The position numbers and the translations under genes were made by a program. The notes under the pieces were generated by a model, which made no database searches, was not told the DNA's origin, and worked only from the letters and a program-made list of their open reading frames with translations. 64,000 bases of DNA from Polydactylus sextarius (Eukaryota; Chordata; Actinopteri; Polynemidae): contig CM028920.1 in NCBI GenBank assembly GCA_016801845.1, positions 3,322,501-3,386,500 on the forward strand, written 5' to 3'. Shown in pieces: positions 37,293-49,056 of the stretch (position 1 is the first letter of the stretch; each line of letters begins with the position of its first letter).

Positions 37293-38992
37293 TAACAAAT
37301 ATTCTATTATTGTAATTGCAAGTTTAACTTTACATGTCATCCAATAAAAAAAACGAGGACAAAGGAAATACAATTTCATTGTTTCAGTTTGGCAGTTAAA
37401 GTATGTAGTAGTACACCACAGCTGTAATTAACCTTTTTGTGAACAGCAACATGTAGAAAGCCACAGTGATTGTGACTGTGAGTGTGTGTGTGAATGCGAA
37501 CGTCGTATTGTTCATCCTGAACAACATTATTTCTACACTGCGTTCTACTGTTTGCAAAATCCACAGGTTGTGTGACGTGTGGGTTGATGCCTCTGCACTT
37601 CTTCCCCATTGATTTAGAGCCTTTCTCAGAATTAATACTCAAGAAGCACTTAGCAACCGTTTACCAAGACAACAACTTTAATTTTTACAGAGATACACTG
37701 CACTTTACATATTATGTTTATAGTAACACTAAGACATAGAAAACTGTATTGATCTACACACTTTCCTACATTCTTTATCTTTTAGTAGAGACAGCTGCAT
37801 CCTTACCCCTGACCCCTAGGGCTTGTGTGTGTGTTTGTGTGTGTGTGTGCATGCACATGTCTCAGGGAGTGTAAAACAGGATGCAGCAGCAGCAACACAG
37901 TGTAAATTTAAGTCAATACCTTTGAATCCACACATACACTCCAGAGAGCATGAGCCATCCACAGGATACTGCAGTTTAAAGTTATAGTAGCTTGCAAAGA
38001 GTGCCGCTGTCCTACTAATGAAACAGATGTGTGCTCCCTTAACCACTTGTCCTTCACTGGACAGCAATCATTTTCCTTGGTGCCATCCTGTCATGTAAAA
38101 TGAACAGATACTCATCTTAAGGGAAAATACAATTGTTAATAGTTAATTATGCTTCTATTAATACTTATATTAATGTCTGTTTCTGTTTACAAGCATCTTC
38201 ATAACCACCTTATAAGGTCTTAGAAGGACTTAGACTAAATAGTTATTAACTGTTAAATACAGCTTATCACAAGGACCTTAAAATATAGTAAATCCACAAG
38301 TAAATTATGTTCCATAGAGGACATTTTGAGGTAGCTTGAGGTAGGAAAAAAGTATGAAGTATGAAGTGTATGTGGTTGGATGTGTTGCCTTTCATCTGTG
38401 TATGAGTGAGTGATGGTGTATGAGTGGTCTTTTGAGGAATGTAAACTGCAGGAGCCTGAAATAGTGACAGATTCTCAGACAGAGCTTTTCTAGTAAATAA
38501 TCCAGTCTGGGATTTCAGACACATGAGCGAATGTGTGATGTTGAATGTGCAAATAAATGTAACATGCTGTGATGCTTTGGAGTTCAGTGGAAGAGGAGCT
38601 CGAATCCTTTAGTTAAATCAGTAAAGGTCTTCTATTATAAAACATTATACAATTAATAACAACGCATCAGAGTATAAACATCATGTTACTACGATAGCAT
38701 ATTAGGGCCATGTTTAAATATTTTATTTCCAGAGGGGGTAATATTCAGAGAAAAATGTCACAAATTTACAAGAAATAAACTTGAATATTTGTGATATTAT
38801 AAAGTCCCAAATTTATGAGTTTTTTCACATTCTCAGAGAAAGAAAAAAAAAAAGCAAATCTGGGACTTTCTCTGAACTTTTCGCCTCTGATTCATGTCAT
38901 TCATATCACTCCACAAGTAGTCCTGTCACTTATCCCAAACAAAAAGTTGTGTAAGCATATCAAGATCAAATTTGCAAGAAAAGAGATGTCAA
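37284..38992. other. Unassigned sequence
   Basis: Short interrupted (GT)n runs at 37484-37494 and 37823-37849. No gene recognised. Confidence 0.45.
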
Positions 38993-39136
38993 TTTGTGTG
39001 AAGAACAATTTGATAATAACTTGACTAATGTCACAAATATCTGAGTTTATTTCATAAAGACTCAAATTTGTCACGTTTTGTGTGAAGATTAATTTGATAA
39101 TAACTCTGACAAAAAAAAATATCTGAGTTTATTCAT
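38993..39136. repeat. 84-bp tandem duplication, two diverged copies
   Basis: A block starting TTTGTGTGAAG, containing AATTTGATAATAACT and ending GAGTTTATT-CAT occurs at 38993-39055 and again at 39077-39136, offset by 84 bp. The copies differ by substitutions and small indels. Confidence 0.8.
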
Positions 39137-39159
39137 CGTAAATACACCTTTTTATTGGG

Positions 39160-39200
39160 ATATATATATATATATATATATAAATATATAAATATATATA

Positions 39201-39249
<49 letters not shown>
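39160..39249. repeat. (AT)n-rich array
   Basis: About 90 bp of TA units with a few interruptions. It is strongly self-complementary, so it is prone to hairpins and assembly error. Confidence 0.93.
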
Positions 39250-39253
<4 letters not shown>

Positions 39254-39838
39254 TCTAATATATGCAGAAACATGAGATAAATCTGAGGAGGTTCTGAGAT
39301 GATTAATGAGAGGAGCAAATATTTCTGTCACACAAATCAACCAGAGACGTTATTATGCTATTCCTGTTTGGTTAAGTAATCTATACCACTTGACACAGAC
39401 ATTTCATTCTGTGTATTTACCGGTCATATTGCAAGGTCACAGAGTGGTCACTTGGATATAATCTGGAAGTTCACTACAGAAGTTCCTGTAAAGTTACTAA
39501 AAGTTCTGCAAATATTCTGGGAAAATAGTGCAGAGACCTAGAGGGGGCATCGTACAGTGATGTATCAGTCCCTAAAAGTCTTTCCAATAACATCCACCCA
39601 TCCATTAAAGACCTCCATATTGTGACCCTCCAGCAATGTTCTACAATTATTACACCAGTGGGAACATTCTGGGAATATTTGGGGAACATACTGTTTCTCT
39701 CTGGGTAAGTATGGTACTTAACTTATGTAAGTGCTACATGAAGGCTGGCCTTGCTAAAAGCTTCTTCAATTCTGAAAGACTTATGGAGAGTTCCAGGTAT
39801 TTATCATCTTGAGAAACCAACAACACAAATTACTAACT
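39250..39838. other. Unassigned sequence
   Basis: No gene or transposon recognised. Confidence 0.4.
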
Positions 39839-40211
39839 AAAAACTAAATCCATCCATCCATTTTCTACCCATTTATCCCACACTCGGGGTCAGGGGGACT
39901 GGAACCTATCCCAGCTGCTTACGGATGAAGGCAGGATACACCCTGGGCGGTCGCCAGCTTGTCGCAGGGCCACATATACAGACAAACAATCATTCACACA
40001 CATCCACACCTATGGGCAATTAAGCATGTTCAATTCATCTATCCCCCAATGCATGCATGTTTTTGGTAGTTTGGCAGGAAACCGGAGCTCCCGGAAGAAA
40101 CCCACTCAGACACAGGGAGAACATGCAAACTCCACACAGAAAGACCCTGCACTTGACCCAGGAGTCGAACCCAGGGCCTTCTTGCTGTGAGGCAATGGCG
40201 CTATAAAAACT
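39839..40211 (-). mobile_element. Near full-length tRNA-SINE with (ATGG)n tail, minus orientation
   Basis: Body 39846-40204. In plus-strand order: complement of the tail (ATCCATCCATCCATTTTC), TATCCCAGCTGCTTACGGAT, GGTCGCCAGCTTGTCGCAGG, the CACACCTATGGGCAATTAAG block, AACATGCAAACTCCACACAG, and GGAGTCGAACC at 40161-40171, the complement of a perfect B box. Flanked by AAAAACT at 39839-39845 and 40205-40211, a probable TSD. This is the most complete of the related copies in the window. Confidence 0.88.
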
Positions 40212-41067
40212 TGATCATGTTTTAAAATTTTGACGCTACAAATAAAGACTCATCAAATAAAGACAGAACAGCCACCACTTGAGAGCAATTTTTTTTTTTC
40301 TCTCTTTAATTCCAGGTATTTGATGAGTTGAAAAGTTAAACATTGCAGCATGTGGGTCTTGCTGGTGAGTCTGTGATAGCGACAATCACATCTCACATTA
40401 ATCTCACATTAAGTTTAATTCTAAATGAAAACATTCGTCATCAGGTCAATTACTCATTATTCATTGTAATGAGTAATTGGTGTGTGTGTATAATGGGTGT
40501 GTGGCTGTATATGTGGCCCTGTGACAAGCTGGCAACCGTCCAGGATGTACCCTGCTTTCGCCACCTTCTACCTTGGATTTGACAATGACTATGAGCAAAG
40601 CAGGAGGAGCAGTCGGCAGGTTTCATTTAAATTATATAATATTTTACTTGTAGTCGATTATGAAAGGAATATTTCTAAAATGAAAGAAAGTACACATAGA
40701 GTTCAAATTAAATTCTATCTCACCAACACTGAATTACTCTAACTCACATCAGTACATCCCTACAGACCCACCAGACATATTAGATGTACAACTTACAATG
40801 TCAAAGTGAACGCAGCTTAAAATAAAATGCACAATTCTTTTGCATAGCTCTCAGGAATAAAAGCCAGAAGACAGTGGGGAACTAGTTCAACTGAAGGGCG
40901 ATCACTGAATAAACTCAGAGCTCAGAACAAAGAACAGTCAGGGCAGCTGTGTTAGCTGCCCAATTAGCATGTGCTCTAGCAGTTTGATGACCCCCACTTT
41001 CAATGTACCGTTTGGTCTCAGCTCATATGAAACTTTCACTGTGAAATTTTCACGCGGTTTTCACTCC
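40212..41067. other. Unassigned sequence with a SINE scrap
   Basis: 40495-40565 (plus) reads GTGGCTGTATATGTGGCCCT then GACAAGCTGGCAACCGTCCA, a 70-bp scrap of the (ATGG)n-tailed SINE. Otherwise nothing recognised. Confidence 0.5.
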
Positions 41068-41092
41068 GCAAGTAGATATGAAATCTACTTGC
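41068..41092. repeat. Perfect 10-bp hairpin
   Basis: GCAAGTAGAT (41068-41077) and ATCTACTTGC (41083-41092), 5-nt loop. Too short for a typical microRNA precursor. Confidence 0.8.
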
Positions 41093-41156
41093 TGCCCACA
41101 CATTATCAAAGGTGAAAAACATGATCTTAATGCTCACTACAGCCAACCCACATATT

Positions 41157-41236
41157 TCTGCTCTTGGCTAAGCTGAGAAGAATCTAATATGGTTTTCTGC
41201 TGTTGTGGCCTATCCACCTCTAGGTCATATATGTTA
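41157..41236 (-). pseudogene. Tc1-like transposase scrap
   Basis: Plus-strand text TGCTCTTGGCTAAGCTGAGA then GGTTTTCTGCTGTTGTGGCC and TATCCACCTC matches the minus-strand transposase region just N-terminal of the part that begins the 22525 copy's right half. About 80 bp survive. Confidence 0.6.
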
Positions 41237-42355
41237 AAAAGGTTAAAAAATGAAATAAAATAAAGGAATTCTTTAACTCACGATGCATGATAACTTCATG
41301 AATGAGTGGTTGTTCTTAGAGTACTAAATCATGACTGTTTTATAAGTATGTATTATGCTATAAGAGTCAATAACAAAACAAATTCACACTTTATATTTAT
41401 CTGTTAGTTCAGTTGTCTGTGTAACATCTTTATGGACGCTTTCACAGTTGACCACACTGGGCTGCATGCAGCAGGAGACAGGAAGCACTTCAGTAACATC
41501 CATATTTTATTTACTGGACTTAAGCCATGTGGAAGCAGACATGTGTTCCTCAGAAAGCCCTTTTTTTTAAACGAGGCTCACCAGTTTGCTGTTGGGGATG
41601 TAAATTGTGAAATTTCAAATGTGAGAGGAACATTAAGGCGCTAAAGGCTGTTCCATTTTACTGAGGCCCATGGGCATGCGTGTGCTGAAACTGGATGGTT
41701 CACTTTGAAAATGAAATAGTGTAGAAATGAGGTAAACTGATATGACCTGGAGCATGGCTATAGAAATGAATATAAGATAGAAAAGTCATTCAAGTGCATG
41801 GAAGAAGGAAAATGTATAAATTGAAATACATTCACATCCTGGTTGTTTTTATTAGAAACAATAGTTTGTTGTAAGTATTTAACATAGTTCCTTCCTCTAT
41901 AAAGATTGTCTACTCACTTTGGTAGATTGGTGACATTTGATTATACCCATGAAGGCTGAATAATATCATTGTGTATGATTTACAGAGTTTAAAAAGGATG
42001 GATTCAGTTGTATGATAGAAGCCAGCAGCTCTCAGCTACATCCTTCATATATGAGACCATAAAAGCTCTGCGTAAACTCAGAAACAATGGTTAAAGCAGA
42101 AATATGAAATATGCATGTATCCACTGATGGGGACTGGAGTGGAACGTTTCTGCTCAGCAGCAGCAGGGCTAGAGAACTAGTCAGAGGTGGCACTGGCCTT
42201 TCATGTATGCTTTGGGACCAGGTATTTGTTAACATAATCAAAAAGTCAACATGTGGAAGAAAATCTGTAAAACTGCTGCAGACAATCAGAAACTAACTAA
42301 CTGCAAAGAGATCCCAAACTGACTCCTCACTCCCTTGATCCTGTTCTCACAAAGT
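41237..42355. other. Unassigned sequence
   Basis: The 70-codon frame at 41432-41644 is not recognised. No other feature. Confidence 0.4.
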
Positions 42356-42869
42356 GGTCTGCTCAGGGGCGGTTTCTAATAAGGGCAATGTGGGCCGTTG
42401 CCCAGGGTGGCATTGTGAGAAGGGCAGCAGGAGCGGTCTGCAGCATGTAGTTTATGAAGCGACCACAGCAAAGACAATTATTAAAGTCTGTCTGTCCCCG
42501 TCCTGTCCCATCAGTGATCCCCTCAGTGGAGACACAGACACTAGGACCGGAGAGACAACGTTCCTGGAAAGTTCCTGGCCCCTAACATTACCAGGAACTT
42601 AGTGGAAACACGGCTATTGAATGTGGGAGGCGCAATTTAGTGGATCTGCGTTCGACAATGCAGCCTAAGGTGGAGTAGTCGAGCCCCTGATCCACTGAGC
42701 TTTCGGCACAGAGTGCATTGTCTGAAGGTGATAAAGTAAATATAAAATTGTATCTTGTTCAATTTATAGTGTAGCAAACTGAGGCCACTGTATCGAACTG
42801 TTTGATACAGTGGCATATCTATACAGATATGAATATGTCAAACAGGCTAGGACTGCCCCTGGGTCTGCT
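42356..42869. mobile_element. 498-bp non-autonomous hAT-like element with perfect 8-bp TSD
   Basis: The element spans 42364-42861. The left terminus is CAGGGGCGGTTTCTAATA; the complement of the right terminus is CAGGGGCAGTCCTAGCC, giving short imperfect inverted repeats. It is flanked by GGTCTGCT at 42356-42363 and 42862-42869. An 8-bp duplication with CAGGG termini is the hallmark of the hAT superfamily. No transposase coding is visible. Core 42435-42620 is homologous, inverted, to 11493-11666. The two termini are shared with the 137-bp element at 48912. Confidence 0.9.
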
Positions 42870-45800
42870 GAAAAGCCTCCTCAATATTTAGCACAATACC
42901 TCATCTTTGGCATTAGCAGCACAAAAGCATCCCATGCTTTCTAATGAGATGTTTGTCACTTTCACACCAATAGTGTGATTCTGTGGGCGATTCACACATG
43001 GGATAAAAGAATAAACTGAGAGAAATAAACATAAAACCAGGTAACGCATTTATCAGCCAGTCTGGCATCATCAGCGCTACCTGGCCCCTCATGGGAATCA
43101 ATGTCAACTAACTGGGAAGAAATAATGCAGCAATTTATGTGGGTTTAATTATTATTATCTAAAAAAAAAACCTTAATACTTTAGCATACCCTTGAATCAA
43201 TATTAACGTACAATAGTGAGGCAGTGCAACAAGCTATAGGCACAACATTGACAGACTACCAGTCAGAGGTTGAGTGGTTTGGTAGTTTCCAGATGGTGTC
43301 AGATCCTCTACTCTGCATGTATCAGCCACTCTCCTGCCCTTTGACCAACTTACTATTTCCAACCATCTTGTACAATGTATTAAAAGCAGCAGTGATGCAG
43401 CAATATATATTTTCAGTGCATGTGATAGGGCAGTGTGGGTGTGTCTGTCATTTTCATGGACTATTAGTAAGCACTGCAAAGGTACATTTTTACAGCATCC
43501 CATCATTTCATATAATCCCATTTTTTATTTGATAATTTATAATAATATTTTAGAGATTGTATGTTTTAAATTATAGACATTTCCCAGAAAACTAATCTTA
43601 GATATATTTTCTATAGAATACTATATAGCAACTAAACAGCTTGAGTTTATTCTAAAGAATTTACAAAACATATAAAATAGTAGTTGTATTACATGTGTTC
43701 CATTAAAGATTCATATGTGGACAATTAGTGGTGTATATGAATATGCTACGTAGCTTTAATGATTACAGTCAATAAATATTCATATGCTGCACTACACGCG
43801 AGATACCATGCACATGTTTGTGTTGTTTTTTTATTGTTTATAGTGACTGGACCCTGAACCAGGACCAAGTTACTACTTATGTGTTTAAGTGTGTATAAGA
43901 CTGGTTAGCCATAACTTATTAGTCTATAACATATAATTCTACTCCAAGTTTATACATTATCACTGGGTCATTGAATCAGATTTTCAAGTAGAAAGTCAAA
44001 TCAAGTCAAGTTAGAAGATGCTCCAGGGACTAAGTCAACCTTAAGTTTTCTGTTTATGAAAAAGTATTCTAAACCAAAGGTTCACTTGAGTTGCATTAAG
44101 TTACTTTTTCAGTGAATAAGGCTTTCTTCACTGAGCAACTGTAGACACATGATAATCGATTGAGTGTGTAAGTGATGACTCTTGTCTGTGTTGTCACGGA
44201 CGGCCTTCAGGTTCAGATATAAAATCTGATGTCTTAATCTTTCTCTACTTGTTCACTGCTATCAGGTTAATTGCTTTGTTGCCTGTTTCTCTGTTTATTT
44301 AGTCTCTTTACTTGGCCTCTCCCTCTTTATTTCACTAATGTAGCATTATCTACATGTTGCATATGATGTTATCAGGGCCTAAAGCAGGAAAACTTTCTGT
44401 GCCCGAAATGTGTTTGGAGATTACATGAAATAACAGAGACGGGGGGATTCACTGAATTCACAGAAATTAATTAATTGAAAATTAACATTTTTAGTGACAC
44501 AACTGATGGAACTGCCCTAAACGATTAATTGGACAATATTAGTCATCTCAGTTATAACGGTTTGTCCTTTATTATAGTTACTTTTAGAACTACGTATCCA
44601 TAAGTTCACATAACTTTATCACAAGCCTTTGGACCATATTTGAGAATCACAGCAAGAAATGTGTGTTTATGCTACATTAAGAATATCTGTATGTGCATCA
44701 GCCCCAGAAAATCCCATTTTCATGGCCTTGGCTGCACACATGGTGTGATGATCTGACACTGACATTGAAAGCTGTCACTGTCTCTGACAGTAATGTGGCA
44801 GTGTATAGCAACACAGGCACCACGACCCTGTGCACGGGATCTAAATGGTTGTAAAAGAGCATCGTTTAGAGGACGCAATACAGAAACGAGCATCAGTTTC
44901 AGGCAGTTTCTTACATCTTGTGGTAATTTTCTCACATTTCCTCTAACTAATCCCACCTCCACTTACTTTTAGTAGATTTTGTGAGCTATACCTGTATTCT
45001 AATCAAATTTAATTAACTTTGCTTCCATTTATACCAAACACACCTTGCATTTGTGCAGGAAACATTGATTACTTAATGTAACTGGATAAGCTAATGCTGG
45101 AAATATTTCCTTTATATTTATATAATGACATTCTATAATTTCCTTTTTTTTCCTTTTTCAGCTATGCATTGAAAAAATATTAGAAAAAAAAAAACAGGTG
45201 GATGAATTCACATTTGATTTCTATGTTTTGTTTTGTTTTTCCTTGAAGAACATTAACCATGCACTTTAAATAATTACGCTGTGAGCTTCAAAACAACTTT
45301 CCCAACATGACTATCAGTAATGAACTAGTAAAATCTGTGGTTGTTCACTGTTCAGAACAACCACGCCCAGAGTTTCCATGAGACAAGGCATACGTGTGAC
45401 AGACACTAAAAATAAAAAAGAAAGAGACCAACTCTCTATGTCCCTGCATGCACCAATTTCCCAAATGTAAAAGGGATGGTGGAACATCTAGGTCAAACAA
45501 ATTATCAGGAATCCCAAAAGACCTCTGAGCATGTTATGCATTTCTCAGATGAAGACAGGAAGTGAAGGAGAAAAAGAAAAGAAAATGAGAACGAAACAGC
45601 TTTTTTTTTTTTTTTTTTTGTTCCTCATCTCTTATTAACCCCATCAGCTCCTTTGCCTCTATGTCACCTAATTTTATTGATGTTATCTGTCTGAGTCTAT
45701 CTGCTCAGTGTCAAAGCCCCCTCTGTCCCCTGTGCTGAGCTGTGCTACACCCTCTGAATTCACAGCAGTAACTGCCAGCACAGGAAATGTCAGGGTTAAA

Positions 45801-46224
45801 GCGGCAACAGACAACTTTCCCTCCTAGTGTTTCCAGCGGAAATTAATATTGGAGGATTGTAAAAGAATCTAGTAGACTTCACCACTGCTTATTTTAGATA
45901 GCGAATGTTTGTGATAATCAAAGGGTCATTGAATTATACGTGTATGTTTATGGGTAGAGAGGTAACATGCTAACTCCAGTAGCAGCATGATCAAGAAGCA
46001 AAAAACAACTGTAAAAATTCTAATTCAAACTAAAACTAAGTGTTACATAATCTCATTAATAAATCATGAATCATATTAATAAAAAGGCAGTTTTTGTGTC
46101 TTAACAGTCTACCTGAAATAATACCAATTTAATATTAGTTTGGAGCTCTCACCATAGTTGTGACTACAAGGACAAATCCCAGTGGGTCGTCTCATCTTTG
46201 AGCTGGTGGACTGTAAAAAAAAAA
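42870..46224. other. Unassigned sequence
   Basis: Mostly AT-rich unique DNA; poly(T) at 45601-45619. No gene or transposon recognised. Confidence 0.45.
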
Positions 46225-46330
46225 AATCCATAAAGTCAGTCACAGTTAGGAAGTCCAGGGTTGAATTTCTGTTCCAGTCCAACCATGACTCTCTCCATCA
46301 AGCGAATGCTTGGGCAAGGTTCTCTTCTAC
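46225..46330 (+). mobile_element. Possible very degenerate SINE
   Basis: CCAGGGTTGAATTTCTGTTC resembles a B-box region, and GCGAATGCTTGGGCAAGGTT resembles the GTCCTTGGGCAAGA block of the SINE at 8441, at the right spacing. Weak. Confidence 0.3.
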
Positions 46331-48639
46331 CAGTTATCACCTCCTTCTGCCTTTGTCCTCGCCACACAGCCTTAATTTTTCTGCAAAAATTCCAGTGGAT
46401 TGGATCCCAGTTCACCTCTCAGCTTGGCAATGCACATTAATGGGAGCTATCGTTGGAACTGTGAGACAGGAAAGACCCCAACCAGCAAACGCCAGAAAGT
46501 ACAGACATGGAGCTGTGCCGAAACAATCAGCCAGGAGAAAAACGTAAGTAAGTTTGAGTCTAAAGTGGCTCCTGACCTTCACAAACTATGATCTTAGACA
46601 CACAATGTTTTTCTTTTTCACTGTTGTGACTGAAAATTTCCCAATGTGAGACAAACAAAGGTTATATAATCTGATTTTGGTTAAATTAATTTAAATTCTG
46701 AATTGATAGTTGGAATATTTTATAGAGACTGAATTAGTAAGTCTAGTTGTAAAATTACTTGTAAAATAAATTAGTTGTTACAGTTTCTGTTTTAAAGCTG
46801 CTGCGTAAATGTAATCAAATTTTCTTTTGATATTTTAATATTTCCTTTAGTTGATTTCTCAAAATCAAAGACTATTAAACCGTTTCATCTACAAAATGCC
46901 CAACAATATGTTGCTGTCTTTTTAGAGCTATCAAAATATGATACATGTCAGCTTAACGTTGAGCTACTAGTTTTCTCTGCACGTCTTTTTTTATGACATA
47001 TTTCTAAATAACACTCTTCAGCTGACAGCTGTGACACTGTGGCAGTTACAGGCTGCTGACAACACAAAGCCAGTTGTTGAGTGGGAGGCTAATGTGTCTT
47101 ACACAATTAAAGGACACGTCAAAGATACAGCTAGACAGTCCTGTGTGGCTGGTTCATCCAAATCAACAATTTTAGACAATAGCTTGACGCTTCCCCTGGC
47201 ATAATGTGCTACCACTCACTAGAATTAAACTTTGATAATAAATGGACTAATGCAGTTTTTGATGAGTTTAATCCAATGCTGCAGTCTTGACAAGAGCTGA
47301 GGATCATATTATTCATACAATTTTAATGACAATATTGGCTTTTAGCTGTCAATTCAACAAGCTCTGCTTTACTGGCTTCAGGATACCAGAAGGAGATGCA
47401 ATATATTTGACACTGTCCTCCTCTTTAGAAGGCTTGTTATTTATTAACAGGGCATTACTTTGTCATCTGGTCGTTGAATGATTAGAGTTTTAATACGTAT
47501 CCCAATCTGACTATTGACCTAAATATCATTTTCAACCTTCATGGTCTGTGTAAAGGCTCTAAATTCATCTCTCTGTCTGTGTCTTCATTAAAATTCCACA
47601 CCTGTCTCTACAGTGTTCCCTGCAGTTTTCACCTAATATACCAGAGAAGAGCATCCACTCTCTTCCCTGGTGGGGAGGTAGGGTGGTGGCAGGGGTTGTT
47701 TGTTCCAGCACACACCACCTCATCCGCGATGTCACCTCATTGACAGGGAACAGAAAAAAACAACTGAGCCACTCAGGTAGCGGAGGACAGCTGAATTTGT
47801 TGACCAAACTACATCCTGAATTTTCAGTGCTTTTGTCAGACAGTGGTAAGGCGCTGTGTAAAAAGGATGAAATACTGTGCTTGTGTAAAAGTGCTGTAAT
47901 GATACAATGTTAACTGAAAATGCTTTTTTTTTTTTTTTTTTAAATGTGAATGGGATAATTATTTTTACATATGTTATATTTCTCTAATCTGCATTCGAAT
48001 TAGCAAATGAAAAAAAAAAACATTACAAATGATGCATCTTTATCATTAATTATACTCTTTCTGCTTTTTTGCTGTAATATGTGCAAATAAACACAGAAAT
48101 ATAAAGACAAGTGAAAATAAAAAGAGACAATTAAACTACAGCAGACAAAATTATAGCGCTGTAAGTAAAATGAGCAAAGTAGGAATCATAGAGAAGAAAA
48201 ACAACAACCACCTTGACAAGTGACGACACACGGGAAGTGATTGACAGAAAAGTCAATATTAGTGTGGGCACCTTTTGCCACATGCATTCATGTGATCAAT
48301 CAGGTGTACACACTTAAGAGTTGGTCTGAATGTAATGCTTATTATTAATCACACAGGTGGCCATTAAGTTCATGTGCTCACACTCTAGAGGTACAGACAT
48401 GCATGAGCATCGTGTCCATCAGCCAAAGCAGTGATATGATGCCTGAATTTGAAAAAAAAAAAACAATTTTTGTTAATAGAAAACCTGAAAAATTATATAT
48501 TTCAACTGTGAAAAATATTTTTTTTCATTCACAACTCCGATAGTATTCATTAATAAAATTACCTCCATCAGCAATGGAAATGTTCTGGTAGGTTTTGACT
48601 TTTCCATTTATATATGCATAGAGTTGGCTCTCTCAACTC
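46331..48639. other. Unassigned sequence with an exon-like spot
   Basis: 46370-46543 is open and sits between a pyrimidine-rich CCACACAG and AACGTAAGTA (see findings). Poly(T) at about 47924-47941. Nothing else recognised. Confidence 0.4.
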
Positions 48640-48911
48640 AGGTCACCATGTTGCACCGCCATATTGAGACTACAGGCCCGGGCAGGGGACAACACTAAGG
48701 GGGTTTTCATACTTGGTCCCTTTTAGCCTTTAAAGCAAATCGAGCGATCGATAAGCGCACTCAGACCCCTTTAAAGCGAAGTGTACTCAGACCACCTCGG
48801 GAGGTGGTCTAAGTACAATTCACTTTAAGTCCGGGGTACAGTTCCCCTAAACTGCGCAGTGTGCACGCAAAGCATTCCAGGTCCTCCTCAGTTTTTAGGC
48901 ACAGTTTTATG
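48640..48911. mobile_element. Hairpin-rich DNA repeat (probable MITE fragment)
   Basis: CCATGTTGCACCGCCATATT (about 48,647-48,666) and GGTTTTCATACTTGGTCCCT (48,702 on) resemble parts of common fish non-autonomous DNA repeats. A strong hairpin sits at 48783-48816. The ends and TSD are unclear because the hAT-like element at 48912 interrupts the right side. Confidence 0.5.
48783..48816. repeat. 16-bp-arm hairpin
   Basis: Arms 48783-48798 and 48801-48816 with a 2-nt loop; 15 of 16 positions pair (mismatch 48788/48811). The symmetry continues outward with AAAGCGAA against the complement of TTCACTTT. Such near-perfect cores are typical of foldback-like MITEs. Confidence 0.88.
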
Positions 48912-49056
48912 CAGGGGCGGTTTCTGATAGGGGCGATGTGGGTCGTTACCCAGGGTGGCATCATAGAAGCGTAACGTGCACTGATCCGTTTTCTAATTGT
49001 GGCAGTGGGGACAAGTTCTGTGGTTCTGATAGGCTAGGACCTCCCCTGGTTTTATG
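48904..49056. mobile_element. 137-bp non-autonomous hAT-like element with perfect 8-bp TSD
   Basis: The element spans 48912-49048. Its first ~50 bp (CAGGGGCGGTTTCTGATAGG, then ATGTGGGTCGTTACCCAGGG, TGGCAT) and its last ~20 bp (AGGCTAGGACCTCCCCTG) match the two ends of the 498-bp element at 42364. It is flanked by GTTTTATG at 48904-48911 and 49049-49056. It looks like an internal-deletion derivative of the same family. Confidence 0.9.
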
